A stretch of 64,000 bases of DNA from Acanthochromis polyacanthus (GCF_021347895.1 NC_067126.1:30578482-30642481), one strand, 5' to 3'; shown: positions 14,160 through 25,367, counted from the stretch's first letter. Numbers and translations: made by a program. Notes: generated by a model from the letters alone, not told the origin.

Positions 14160-14505
14160 AAAATGTGCTGTTCTCCGCTTTATTACAATAAATAAAAACA
14201 GTCCACTATGCATGCACAAGTGGTCCATCGGGTCTAACGTCTACATCTGAAAACACACCGCGGTACTCTGGGATGTCCCGTGTATCAGGTGTACGGTTGC
14301 ACGGCATAAAGGACGCAGACTGATAATGAGACATCCCGGCTCTAATCAACCCTACAAAACTCCGCCGAGGAGCAGAAATGTGTCGGCCACACCAATAACA
14401 GTTTTCAATTAATAAAAACATCATTTTGCTCAGTCCCGTGGGATGGGGATAACTTGAGGGCCTTCCCCCACATCGTGTGAACGAACCTTTGTGCTCTGGA
14501 GCTGT
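14160..14505 (-). other. possible short terminal exon, unrecognised
   Basis: On the minus strand a CCCACACAG acceptor-like site (near 14505) opens into a frame that runs to TAG at 14208-14206. An AATAAA follows 22 nt later (14184-14179). The stretch is richer in GC and CpG than its flanks. The predicted peptide matches no family I know. It lies about 2.6 kb beyond the inferred end of fign. It could be the last exon of a non-coding transcript, a distal alternative fign end, or chance. Confidence 0.2.
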
Positions 14506-14575
14506 GTGGGTGTGTGTGTGTGTGTGAGAGAGACACACTCAGTCTCTCAATTGTACTCACAGACACACACACACG
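14503..14575. repeat. GT/GA/CA simple repeats
   Basis: A (GT)n tract turns into GAGAGA, then a (CA)n tract about 30 bp later. Confidence 0.85.
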
Positions 14576-14782
14576 AGGCAAGAATTTATACTTGTCTGTA
14601 TGGTTTGTTAGCACTCAAGAGATAAAACTTTACATGTTGCTCCCAATTAGCACAGCAGTGACCGTGCACTGTCTCCTGTGCTCAGCTTTCCCTTCTGAAG
14701 AGGGTCTATTTATGTGAAGGCTCACGAGAATGTGAGAATTGAGGCGAGAGAGAGGAGATATGGACTGTGTGAGATAGTGTGC

Positions 14783-14801
14783 GAGTGTGTGTGTGTGTGT
14801 T
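14783..14801. repeat. (GT)n microsatellite
   Basis: About nine GT units, followed by GA-rich sequence to about 14855. Confidence 0.9.
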
Positions 14802-14924
14802 ATGAGGGAAAAGGGTGAGAGAGAGGGAGTGAAAGAACGAGATAGAGAGAAAGGGAGAATTGAAATGGCTTAAGCATTCATTTTGAGTGGAGAGACAGGT
14901 CCTATTAGCATTTAACAGCATTTG

Positions 14925-15600
14925 TGCAACTTGGTGCCGAGGTTATGATGCAAATGAGGAGGAATTAAAACTGGCCAGAGGTTTGTCATTGATGGATTGC
15001 AGTCTGGCAGTGCTCACACTTCCTAGTGTCCATCAGAAGCGATTACTGTGTAATTAAACCTTATTTCTGGACTCTCTAGTGCATAATTACTTTGTGAATG
15101 TAACCATCATCTAAAAGCTACAAAAATGCTTTACCATTTAGTCTAGCAGTCAGTTCCATGGGCTTGTGTCAGATATAGCCATCAGACAGAGCAAAAGAAC
15201 TGTCACTTTTAATAAGAGGCAAAAAATTAAATGAAACAGTATGCTTATTACAGAAAAATTAGGCTTTCAAGAGTTCTTTCTGTTATTTGCATAATTTATC
15301 CCCCGCCCCGCACCCCACCCCACATACACACTCTGCAAGCTTTAGGCAATTTCCCTCACATTTAAATAGATTGCACATTTAAGGCTACTTAAGGAAAATT
15401 ATCACTTTGCATATTTTAATTGTTATGAAGGAAGTGATTTGAGAGAGGTCTGTGGCTCATCCTCTTGAGCCATGTGGTTGCGGAGCTGTCTGATTCGGCT
15501 GCTCAGCGCTGCAGCTCCACAGATAACCTCCGAGTTCACACACATCCACTCCAGTTTCATCAGAATGCAAATGAAGCACAGAACACTGGGACAAGTGGAT
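14925..15600. promoter_or_regulatory. candidate enhancer with three POU octamers
   Basis: Three perfect octamers occur in about 625 bp: ATGCAAAT at 14948-14955, its reverse ATTTGCAT at 15285-15292, and ATGCAAAT at 15565-15572. The first and last share the longer context ATGCAAATGA. TAATTA-type cores lie near 15050 and 15085. The 15300 region contains a C-rich run. Candidate only. Confidence 0.3.
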
Positions 15601-15760
15601 CTTTGATATTTACAAAATAGCCACTAATAACTTGAGTGTAATTTGTTTGACTCAACTTTATTTTTCTCTTATCAGTCCTGATTTTTTCCTCCTCTGGTCA
15701 AATGGCTCTTGTTTAAATATTCAAGAAAAGGAAACAAAGACATGCTTACTGCAAGGATTT

Positions 15761-15834
15761 CTATCTACCTAACTATCTATCTATCCATCTATCCATCCAT
15801 CCATCCATCCATCCATCCATCCATCCATCCATCC
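15761..15834. repeat. (ATCT)n/(ATCC)n microsatellite
   Basis: Tetranucleotide array that changes from CTAT units to about 13 CATC units. Confidence 0.95.
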
Positions 15835-16259
15835 GCAGTGTTTTCATCTATACATCCAACCACCCCCATCAGTAATGCTTAACATAGTGAAAAGAGCAAC
15901 CTGCAAATAATATATAGAGAAACTCATCCGACAGAAAATACATTCAGTTTTCTTCTTCTATGGATTGTCTAGACACTTACCTTGTGTTACAATCTGCATT
16001 TATCCAAGTTTAGCAAATTCACCACACACAAAAACATGTAAAGCAAGACTTTTAAATATTTTCTTTGCATTGTTGCTGTTAAACTTATTTCATGGAAAAC
16101 ACATTGCAACCATATTTCCACAAAATTAGACAAATATAATAGCATGCAGGAGTAAAATGTAAGTGTACTTTGGGTTCAGTTCAGTTTATACCTTCAAGTA
16201 TTTTTTTTCCTCTTTCAGATCTAGGTTACCTTGAATTATTTTGACTGAATTACTCCAGT

Positions 16260-16520
16260 TTTCCAGTAGACATATTTTTCAGGCAGTGTGCTTCAGCATA
16301 ATACCGATGCTGAATAAGGTTTGAGAACAATTCCGTCCTCCAAGGACAGTTCTCCATGGGAGACTGCAGTGTTTTAAGTGTTAGTATTCTTGCCTTGACA
16401 AGCTTATCAGTCCGCATGACAGAAAGTATTCAGATGCTGACAGGCACTGATAATATGAAATTACCTTCTTCACACCCCTTCATTTAGCAAATTAGATAAT
16501 TTTACTAATCTGAACAGAGT
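16260..16520. promoter_or_regulatory. candidate conserved non-coding element
   Basis: High-complexity block just downstream of the inferred fign 3' end, containing GACAGTTCTCCATGGGAGAC (about 16346-16365) with a local CTCCATGGGAG palindrome. No coding signal. Confidence 0.25.
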
Positions 16521-17168
16521 GCAGCTGAAATCTTTATTTAGAACAGCTACGTGGAAATGGAAGCATATTTTATTTACAATGTTCAATGCAAAGAGTGCAT
16601 GTTTCTCCAAATAACTGGTCTAAGTGACAAAATGCAGGTGAAAAGTTTTTCTTTCTGTAAAACCAGTGTTACTTTTGTCATGCTAAGAGTCATGAAATAA
16701 TTGCAACATGTTAGATTTCAGTTTAATATCCACTCTTAGATAATACCGACATGCTCACAGGATTTAAAAAAAAAAAAATAGTAGTTTGTTCTGTCTGTGC
16801 TCATTTGTGTTAACTGTGAAGAAACTTTTCACGCATGTACCATCTACAACTTAATTCTACCACAGAAGAGGGATTTTCTAATGAAAAGTCATAAATAGTC
16901 ATGGATAAAGAGATGTATTGTTGACGTGAGGAGTGAAATATAAAGTAAGTTTTGAATTCAGCCACTCCAGGGTTAATTGCTTTAATTATATTTACGTCTA
17001 ACGCTAGTGAAGTAGGAAAAAAAAGACACAAGTTGTAACTGATTTAACATTTTCTGTCACAAGAAATTGCTTGAAATGGAAATGTGCAATCTATCACTCC
17101 TCTGTAAATGCACTCATGGAAGGGAAGGTACAAAATGCATCAAGAGTTCAGGAAAAAAAGAAAACACC

Positions 17169-17174
17169 TTTATT
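17169..17174 (-). terminator. candidate distal fign poly(A) signal AATAAA
   Basis: Canonical hexamer on the minus strand, in the context GAATAAAGGTG, about 4.67 kb after the fign stop. No strong GU-rich downstream element is obvious, and neighbouring AATAAA copies could also serve. Transcript 3' ends would decide. Confidence 0.35.
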
Positions 17175-17672
17175 CAGTATTTCAATAACTTTATGTACCT
17201 TGAAATTAAAATACATTTAAATCGACTGTACTGTCAGTATGGCAATACATACACACATATAAACATGTATGTGGTGCATTTTCGTATGTATGCTGTATAT
17301 CATTAGCAAATGTACAATACGTACAGCTATGTGCAAGTTCATTCTCTGTACATGTATATGAAAAGTAAAAATTCAAAATTTCCATATCTTAATGTTATCC
17401 CCTCATATTTGCATGTAGAATTGCCAGTGCACATACATACACATTAACATGCGCACTACGACAATTCACAAAGGATTAAAGCAAGTTGTTTTCTTTTTTG
17501 TTTTTTACTAAAAGAATTTGCATTGAAAACCTTGCAGGAGACAATGTCCACAAAAGTTCAATGAAAACGTGGTACTGTAAATGAAACGTATGTGCAGGTT
17601 AACTTCATCTTTATCCTCAAGGTGCCGCATTTTTTCGGTGACTTGTACTTGACAGTGTAAAGACAGTCTTGT

Positions 17673-17680
17673 TGAGGTAG
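17673..17680 (-). promoter_or_regulatory. let-7/miR-98 8-mer target site 1
   Basis: The minus (transcript) strand reads CTACCTCA, the full 8-mer complement of the let-7 seed with A opposite position 1. One of three in this 3' UTR. Confidence 0.6.
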
Positions 17681-17810
17681 ACTGCTCAGATTCAAGGGCA
17701 AGCTTTTATTTTATTCCATTTTTTTGTTTGTTTTAAGTTTTTTTTTTTCCCACAAATGCAAGACATTCAAAATGACAGGACATGAGTACTACATGTACAG
17801 TATGTAGCAA

Positions 17811-17818
17811 TGAGGTAG
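17811..17818 (-). promoter_or_regulatory. let-7/miR-98 8-mer target site 2
   Basis: CTACCTCA on the transcript strand, 138 nt from site 1. That is close enough for two loaded Argonaute complexes but outside the tight cooperative range of roughly 8-40 nt. Confidence 0.6.
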
Positions 17819-20358
17819 AAATGGTTATAAAGAATGCCAGACTATAAAACTAAGATGTAATCAACATTTTTAAGCAGTTCTCAACAAAACACAATTGCAG
17901 AAATACTGAAAAGAGAAAAAAAAAACGTGTTTCAAGTGACTGAGTCGGTACCACTGTGAGACTCGATGTGCTTATCAAAGGTTATGTTAAACTGTTGTTT
18001 GTGACCTTGGGCCCTTTCTTCACCTTCAGTAATGAATGATTATTTGTAATGATAACATCTACAGCATGTGAAATATACACCCTATCTGGATATATATGTA
18101 GAATTGTTTAGTTCATATCAGATCTTGCCTTTTTTTTAAAAAAAAAAACAACTTTTCATCAGTTGTAACAATTAAAATCATAAGATGCAACTGTTAGTGT
18201 GCCTTCTGTTACATTGTGCTCTATTGCACTGTTTGGGAGACAGTTTAAAAAAGAAAATACAAAAATGTGACAGGATCTTTTTGTTGTCTATGAGATTACA
18301 AGCACTACTTAATCTGAGTGGAACATTTCCCCCTTTTAACACAAATCTCTGCTGTTCGTGAACAGTTGACCTCTTAAACTTGCGAAATCTGTGCTTGTCA
18401 ATGGCACTTAGGGCTTCTTAGCGCCCTCTCGTCAAAAGCCTTTGTGTTCACTTATGTTCAACAATTGTATTCCAGTGTGACAAAACACTGCATGGTGAGT
18501 GACAGTCTCTAACAAAGATATGGGTTGAAATTTTTTTGGACAAACAAATTAAATTATCCACATTTCTATTTCAACTCTAGGCAGAGGTGACGGACCGTTC
18601 ATTAACTTGGATGGGGTGCAACTGAAAAACCAAGGTTTGATAAAAGTCACATATCATACCGTGATACAATAATTTTACAATGCCAATGTTAGGTAAGTAC
18701 AGCTTACATGGTGGCATTAAGGGCACTGAAACACACAACTTTTTCGAAAGCATGTTCATCATATTCAACAGAAAGATGTTTTACTTTGGCTTCAAGAAAG
18801 AAAAAAAAACACATCAAAGTGCAATAAATACTGACACGATACTTAAGGGGGGTAATTTTAAGGGAGGCTTTCTGTTCATTTCCAACACTTTTCCACTTGA
18901 AGCAGCAAAAACAACATTTTCCAACTCTATGACAATGTCCTTTCCCTAAACTCTGGGCATTTCGGCCTAACTGTGTGTAATTACATGTTTGAAACATCTA
19001 AATAGATAGTTTCATTTGATAATTGTAAACAGTTGTATGCAAGAAGCGAGTCTGACCATTGACTTGACACGACAGAAAAAAATGCTTTGAACATCTTAAA
19101 TGTACACTTGAAATCTCTCTTTCAATTTCTGTCATTAAGACTGAGGGTTAATCCACCATGTGAAAAGTATTTTAAACTTAAACTCGAAGGACCCATCTCT
19201 ATATATTCTGAAAAAACACCAAACACAAAGAGGCAGTCATATTCTACACTGTTTTCGAATCCAACAAATGAAATGATCCTGTTTCAAGGTTGATCAAGGC
19301 TTGGGTTACTGTTTTACTAATTCCTAAAACTTGCCTAGATTTATTAAAAATGCTGCCACTCGTCTTATGACTTGAGTCACTGCAGCCATATATTACTGTT
19401 GGCAATCTTGTAGTTGGCAAAATGCGGTGGCTCGATGAAAGTTGTGGATGCTCTGTAAACATCTTGATACGGATCTGAAAGAGTTAATGATACCAAACCA
19501 GGTGGCAGTGGTTCATATACTTTGCAATAAAAGAAAAGAACAAGTACATGTGCAACGGGCAACAAATATAAAGGGACCTACTTAAAAAAAAAAATTAAAA
19601 AAAGGTCCTTCTATGCCTCTGCAGTTTAATACATCTACAGTGCTATCTACTTCAGTGGCATTTTTCAATGTGCAAGTGCTTTGCTTTCCTTACTGCTCTG
19701 AGGACATAATACATTCAATACTTGCCAATTCAGCTGTCAGACCTGCTCTTTTGTTGTTGGAAATGTTGCATGGAAATGTACTGATTAATGGCAGCAAGTA
19801 ACGATAAATAACACGGCAACAGTTTGAATGGGAAAATGACAACATATAATAAAAATAACAGCATTTTGTATACAGACCAAGTGAGACTAGCCTTCGAGAC
19901 ATATTCTTAAAAAGGAATGCCACTCAATTCATGAATGTTACAGTTATTGCCCAAGAAGGTCAAACCAATTCTTTTGTAAACTTTATATTAACATAATGGA
20001 ATAATATTTTTAAGAGCGTACACTGTGAAGACTGTCACATTAGAGGTTCTATTTAACAAGGTCTAACAAGGTATGGTAACAAGATCGACTAGTGAATGTT
20101 TGTTAATACAGACCAAATTGTCCTAAGGCAAAGGTATCATGTGTCCCAAACCTGATATTCAGTGGTATTCCCCTTTAAGTGCATTATGTGGTGTGAAAAA
20201 GCATTCTTGGGAGTTATCAAAATGTAAAGCTAATAGATTTTGCACACAACAAAATACTGTTTGGTGTTCTCTCACAGGGATTCTTCATCAAACAACCAGA
20301 ATAGGCGCTGACATTTTGCTGTCTTTGTGAATTTGTCTTTCAGAGATAACAAACAAAC

Positions 20359-20366
20359 TGAGGTAG
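20359..20366 (-). promoter_or_regulatory. let-7/miR-98 8-mer target site 3
   Basis: CTACCTCA on the transcript strand in the proximal half of the 3' UTR, about 1.5 kb after the stop. It would stay in a transcript even if a mid-UTR poly(A) site before the two distal sites were used. Confidence 0.6.
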
Positions 20367-20816
20367 AAAGGAACTTAGGTTATACATAATCCTTAGGTTT
20401 CATTAATGATAAAACAGCAGCAGGATGGAACGAAACAGCTCGGAGCAGTTGTCTTCCTCAACCCCAAGATGTTTGTCTGCACCTTTCGAATTTCTCTCAG
20501 CTCTGCATCACCACAAGCTGAACAGCTGTGTCTGCAAACAGGGAACTAAACAACAGGATCATTGTATTTGATGTAAATGAAGGTTTTCTGTGTGATAGCC
20601 AATAGGGGAAAGAAAAGTGTTCCTCAAGGCTACAATTCAAGATACATAATGGTTCCATTCTTTTCAAAGGCAAATCTCTGATCATAATACAAATTTCCAT
20701 TTCCAACAAATTCAAAGGTAAAGAATCCTAAACAAATGATTTTTTGTCTTGCAGATAAACCAGAATTACTCTCATACATTCATTGCAGGAACCTTCTCAT
20801 TTCATTTTGAGCTTTT

Positions 20817-20823
20817 TGAGGTA
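20817..20823 (-). promoter_or_regulatory. let-7 7-mer-A1 site
   Basis: The transcript strand reads TACCTCA, a 7-mer-A1 let-7 site. A second identical site lies about 90 nt away at 20909-20915. Confidence 0.4.
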
Positions 20824-20908
20824 TTACATAGCCTTTCATGTTTTGATGATGCAATTTCAAATGCAAGCCAAATGCTTGTGTAGTGTGTAGTGCTTCAATA
20901 CAAGCTTA

Positions 20909-20915
20909 TGAGGTA
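20909..20915 (-). promoter_or_regulatory. let-7 7-mer-A1 site
   Basis: TACCTCA on the transcript strand. Weaker than an 8-mer, but it adds to the let-7 site group in this UTR. Confidence 0.4.
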
Positions 20916-21497
20916 CTATACATATCATCACTTTCCTGAGTTTTCAAATAGAGAACATCAAAAGAAAAAATGGTAGAATTTTACACTGTGGATCACTACT
21001 GTAACAACATTTTAACAGGAATTACATAGTAATTTATTGTTTAAATTGAAGTCACCTTGCAAAATAAGAATATCAATTCAAATAATTTGTTTTGTTGCCT
21101 TTTCATTGTCATGTCGTCTACAGAGGAGAGGCTAGTACATCAACCAAATTTAAGTTTGCTAGAATGTTACGGTAATTAAATGATTTACACATACATAAGA
21201 ACCTGTGTAAGGTAATGAAGCCCAACTAAAATTATGCCGATAAATTTAATTAAGCTCAAATTAACCACAACTGTTCACAGAGAGCACAAAACAGACACAG
21301 CTGAAGAACACTGCTCCAATGAAAAAGAGAAAACAACTTTTTTTTTTGTCACATTGTAAAGCTTTTTTATATATATATTAGCACATGTCACCAATGAAGA
21401 TTGTGAGGCAAATAAAAAAGAATCCTACAAGAAAAAAATTCAACAGCACCACCTCAGGCACTTGATAGCAACTAAATCTCAAGATCAGCAGAATACT

Positions 21498-21583
21498 ATA
21501 TATATGTGTGTGTGTGGACATATATATGTAAATATATCCACACACATGCATATATATGTATAAGTATATATGTATGTATATAC
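21498..21583. repeat. TA/TG simple repeat with stem-forming arms in the 3' UTR
   Basis: Mixed TA and TG/CA dinucleotide tract. TGTGTGTGGA (21509-21518) is the reverse complement of TCCACACACA (21537-21546), so the transcript could fold into a short stem. Confidence 0.7.
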
Positions 21584-21843
21584 AAAAATGGGGGCATCTT
21601 CTCCAAGTTGTTTGAGTTTTCTTGAGCACATGGCTTCAGCCATATAAAGCATTTAATTGATTTTAACCAATGTGTGATGTCCAGACTGCTGTCTTCTGTC
21701 TGACGCCTGTAATGACAATCCCTTTGCTCGATATAATATGTTCATGTCACCACTGTTTGCTTTGTTTTCTTGTTCACTGAAGGCCAAACATTTATTTGTA
21801 TTCAACAACTGGGTTTAAAGAAATTGTGTTTGATGAGTCTCTT

Positions 21844-24080
21844 TCATTGACTACAGCCAAACATTTTATTCCACTCAGTGTACATGTCAAGTTCTTTTTG
21901 TGATATGCTGGGCTGGAATTTGCAAAACACATTGTCAAAGTCTTGGTAGGAAACTGGTCTCATCTGACTGGGATGGATGCTTGACAGGTCAGTCCCCGGC
22001 ATGCCGTGGAGAGGACCTACCACAGCCTCCTGACACAGCTGGGCCACATCTAGTCCCGAAAAGCCCTCTGTCCTCTGAACCAGCAGTGACATCTCTTTGT
22101 CACTAAGACAGTAGTTGTGCTGGGAGAGCAGCTGACTGATTATCTGATGTCGTGCTGTCCCATCAGGCAAGGGGATGAGCAATCGCTTGGCAAAGTACCT
22201 CCGTAGGGACTCTGGGATCTCTTCAGGCTTACTGGTGGAGCAGACCACGAGCACATGGTCCTCAGCAGAGGTCAGAATACTGTCAAGCTGTATGAGAAGC
22301 TCAGTCTTGAGGTGATTCACCGGACTCTCCTCGCTGAGCTGGGCTGACAGCAGCAGATCGACCTCACTGATAAAGACGACTGCTGGTTGGCGACATCGGG
22401 CCACGAGGAAAGAAGCCTGGATGATCTTGTCCCCTTCACCCAGCCACTTGGTAACCAGTGCCGAACTGCTTAGTCGCAGAAAGGCAGCCCCCAGTTGGCT
22501 GGCCATGCATCGCGCCAGCAGCGTTCGACCAGTTCCCTGAGGTCCAAATAAAAGAAGGGTGCGAGGTAATGTGGCAAGCCCACTAAACATATCAGGTCTT
22601 AAAATGGGCCATAGAATCTCCTCTTTGATGGCTGCTTTGGCCATATCCAAACCTGCAATGTCACTCCAGTCCACTGGAGAGCCCTGCTGGAGGACTTCCG
22701 TGGTCACCATCTCCACCAGGTTGGAATCACTGTTCTTCAGTTGTTCCTCTGCAGCATGGATGGACGAGGTAGCCGTACCTATGTCAGGCCCTGTTAGGGA
22801 GTGAGAGAGGTGCTGTCTGTGCTCTTCAGTTTGCTCGCTCATGAGGGGAGATCCAAATTTGCTGTAGGGCTCACCAGTTCTCAGATCACCCGCAGAGCTT
22901 TTGGTTGATCCATAGGATGGAGGAGTTAGTGCTCTGCCAGAGTGTAAGTTAAATTTTCTTTGCTGATCCGAAGACAGTGGCTGTTTGGTTGGCTTAAAGG
23001 CTAAAGAGGATGCTTCAGCGTTTCTTTCGAAGCCATTGCCCCTGTTAGAGTCTGAGATGCTGCTGTCTGCTATTCTGTACATCGGGCTCTGCGAAGAGCG
23101 CTGTTGGTTGTAGTTGAAACTACCATAGCTTGAGTCCATATCTCCATGTCCGCTCATGTAGAAAGCTTTTCGTTTTAATGAGTTAGATGTGCTGCCATTC
23201 AAAGGTGTTGGTGCAATTGGTGTGTGATTATGGGACTGGTAGGTGTAGCCAGGCAATGTGGAGGGAGGGATTGGAGTCGGAGCTGCAATACCGGACGGCA
23301 GATAAGCAGAAGGAGGGGGTGCTCCCCCTGGGCTATAACCAGGGCCAACAGCAGTCTGTGAAGCATACCCTGTTGGTGGATAATTGTAGTTGGGAAGGTT
23401 TGGAGACCCGGCGTTGTAGCTCGGCACTAAAGTAGGAGGAGGAGGTGGGGGTGGTGGTTGTAATAGCCCGGCGCTGTGCAAGGGAGAAGGATGTGGGGAG
23501 GGGAGAGCGGGGGTACTCTGGCCGCTGTAGCTAGAATGCAGGTAGGAACCGTTGTAGCTGGCAGTATATTCCTGAGAGGGGAGGCCCGAGTGGAGAGTGG
23601 TGGCTGTGTGACTCCCACAGTTACTGCTGGAATAGCTAGGCTCAGACAAGCTGCTGGCCACCCCCGGGGAGCTGCCTATGCTAGCCGACACATCTGTAGG
23701 GGGTAAGGCAGCTGTCATTCCAGCTTTGCTCACAGATATAACATCTGGAGCACAGTTCATTGGGTAAATCCCCTCCTGCCAGGACTCATTCTCTGACTTT
23801 CGTCCATTCATGAGTCCGGTGGTGCTATCAGAGTAGGAGCACAGCAGGGCTCTTTCATTTGGGCCTTCTAGGATCCCAGAGTACTTCTCTGCATATTTCT
23901 TAAGCAGATTGGAGGCAGTCAGTGCAGAGATGTCATCGTTTGCCCACGCATACTGGTATGTTCGCTGTAAGTGCCCCCGGTAGGCCTCTACTTTGTGAGC
24001 TGGTGAGCGGGTAGTGGATGAGATGTCAAAGTGTTGTTCTGCCCATTGTGTGTGCTCTGGGGTCCACTGCATCTTTAGAC
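21844..24080 (-). CDS. fign: fidgetin, large terminal coding exon (residues 9-753)
   Basis: This exon encodes nearly all of fidgetin, an AAA-family protein reported to sever and depolymerise microtubules and needed in vertebrate development. Numbering uses the joined 753-residue protein; human fidgetin is about 759. Visible in order: a conserved N-terminal block (about 20-90, including [20 protein letters not shown]), a Ser/Pro/Tyr-rich low-complexity middle, an eight-proline run (217-224), a basic LKRK nuclear-localisation-like motif (310-313), and an AAA domain from about 478 ([10 protein letters not shown]). Within it are a Walker A-like GPQGTGRT (521-528), a Walker B-like VVFISEVD (576-583) and an arginine-finger region RRYF (from 635). 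The C-terminus is [10 protein letters not shown] followed by TGA. The exon starts after an acceptor AG at 24081-24082, and its first two bases complete a Gly codon. An apparent upstream extension (MNYL from a GTG) is intronic. Several ATPase residues are non-canonical. Identity is firm; which teleost paralogue cannot be told. Confidence 0.97.
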
Positions 24081-25367
24081 CTAAATAGTTCACATAAGGG
24101 AGAAATATGTCAAAGTCAGCACATCATATATAATATTAAATCTATTAAATATTCTATGGAAACAAAATAGTAAAAGATCAAACACTGAGAAAAAGCCTAT
24201 AAATGTTTTTCTAATTGCGTAAGTGAAGAGTGAAAATTTATAAAGAAAAAGCAAAAGCATCACAAGCATAATCAGGGAAAGGGAGTTGTTTACAGTGTCT
24301 TTCAGAAAATGTTAATATAACTTGAGTCATAATCTCCAAATGTCTCTAATATGACAGGCGGCACTAACTGAATACACATCATGGTCAGTATGAGGATATG
24401 AGACCAACACCTGGTTACTGTGGTATAATCCACCCAACACAGAACAGAATGACACAGACATCGCAGGTCAGTCTATAATCCAACTCTCATCTGAGGCATT
24501 CTGAGACAGTTTCAAATCTGCTTGGAGGAGAGCAGCAAAGCAATCTTCCTTGGCAGCGCTCTGTTGCTTTCATCACACAAACCCCTCAGCCCAGCATGAA
24601 TTACATCCACATCGAGTCTGCCTACTGCTTCCTCGTCGACACAGTGGGAAAAAAAAAAACATGCTTCACTTGTCTTTTTCTCTGCAGCCTCTCTCAGCCT
24701 CTCTATATGGCCTTAAGGGGTTTGAATGACAGAAATAATCAAGTTAAATCCGTAAGTCAATCTGCAAATAAAAGTTTGTTTTTTTTTACTCATGCTGTCA
24801 TCTTTTACTCTGGGATTATCAGAGGATGTACTATACCCCCAAAGAATGTAGGCTATTAGAGATTACAGCTCAAAACAATCTCAGATAGTGTACAGAGTCT
24901 CGCACATCTTGCATCAACACTAATCTGATCAAAAGCTACAAGGAGATATGAGAGACGATGAATTTAAGCAAACTTCCCCTGCCCATTAGAACGTCTGTCT
25001 TTGTTAGTAGGCACTGCACTGCGAGGTTTTATGATTCAGAAGGTTAAGTCCATATCACAGGATTTAAGCAACAAACAGCTACTGTCCAGAGGCAGATTAC
25101 AAATGCAGTGTTTGTCTGTAGATTCCCTTCTGACTCCCTCCCAGCCATTTGCCCACCCGCCACACTAGACACCAGCAGCTAATTAGCAGGATGATGCTGC
25201 ACTAATTGTGTTAATTTACAAGGTTTTAGTCAAAGGGATCCATGCTATGGCTCACATGGTTGTCAACCACCCAAGCTAATGATTAAGAAAAAAAAGCCCA
25301 AGGTAAAAAAAATAAAATAAAATAAAAGCCGGGGCAGAAAAATATGGTATGGTTGAACAGAAATGTT

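Larger units (their letters stand above)
17150..21843 (-). other. fign: fign 3' untranslated region (distal end approximate)
   Basis: Directly follows the fign TGA. It is about 4.7 kb of AT-rich sequence without credible coding potential, with many short tracts typical of long neuronal or developmental 3' UTRs. The distal limit is set by a canonical AATAAA (17174-17169 on the minus strand) and is uncertain: other AATAAA copies occur, including one about 50 nt after the stop (near 21793) and others further downstream near 16.5 kb. Enrichment for let-7 seed sites on this strand supports it being transcribed 3' UTR. Confidence 0.55.

Noticed and set aside
15761..15834. CRISPR-like or functional tandem array
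   Set aside because: A simple tetranucleotide microsatellite with no spacers; the genome is eukaryotic.
1..17000. Exons of the expected downstream neighbour (KCNH7 in mammals)
   Set aside because: No ion-channel peptide could be recognised in any frame; the gene probably lies beyond the window.
22559..22804. Open frames on the plus strand inside the fidgetin exon (also 21900..22106, 23187..23435 and 23476..23706)
   Set aside because: Antisense shadows of the real coding frame, without protein features.
24081..24093. N-terminal extension MNYL of the large fidgetin frame
   Set aside because: It starts at GTG and lies before a clear TTTAG acceptor. The genuine upstream codons are in the 35-nt exon, which matches in phase.
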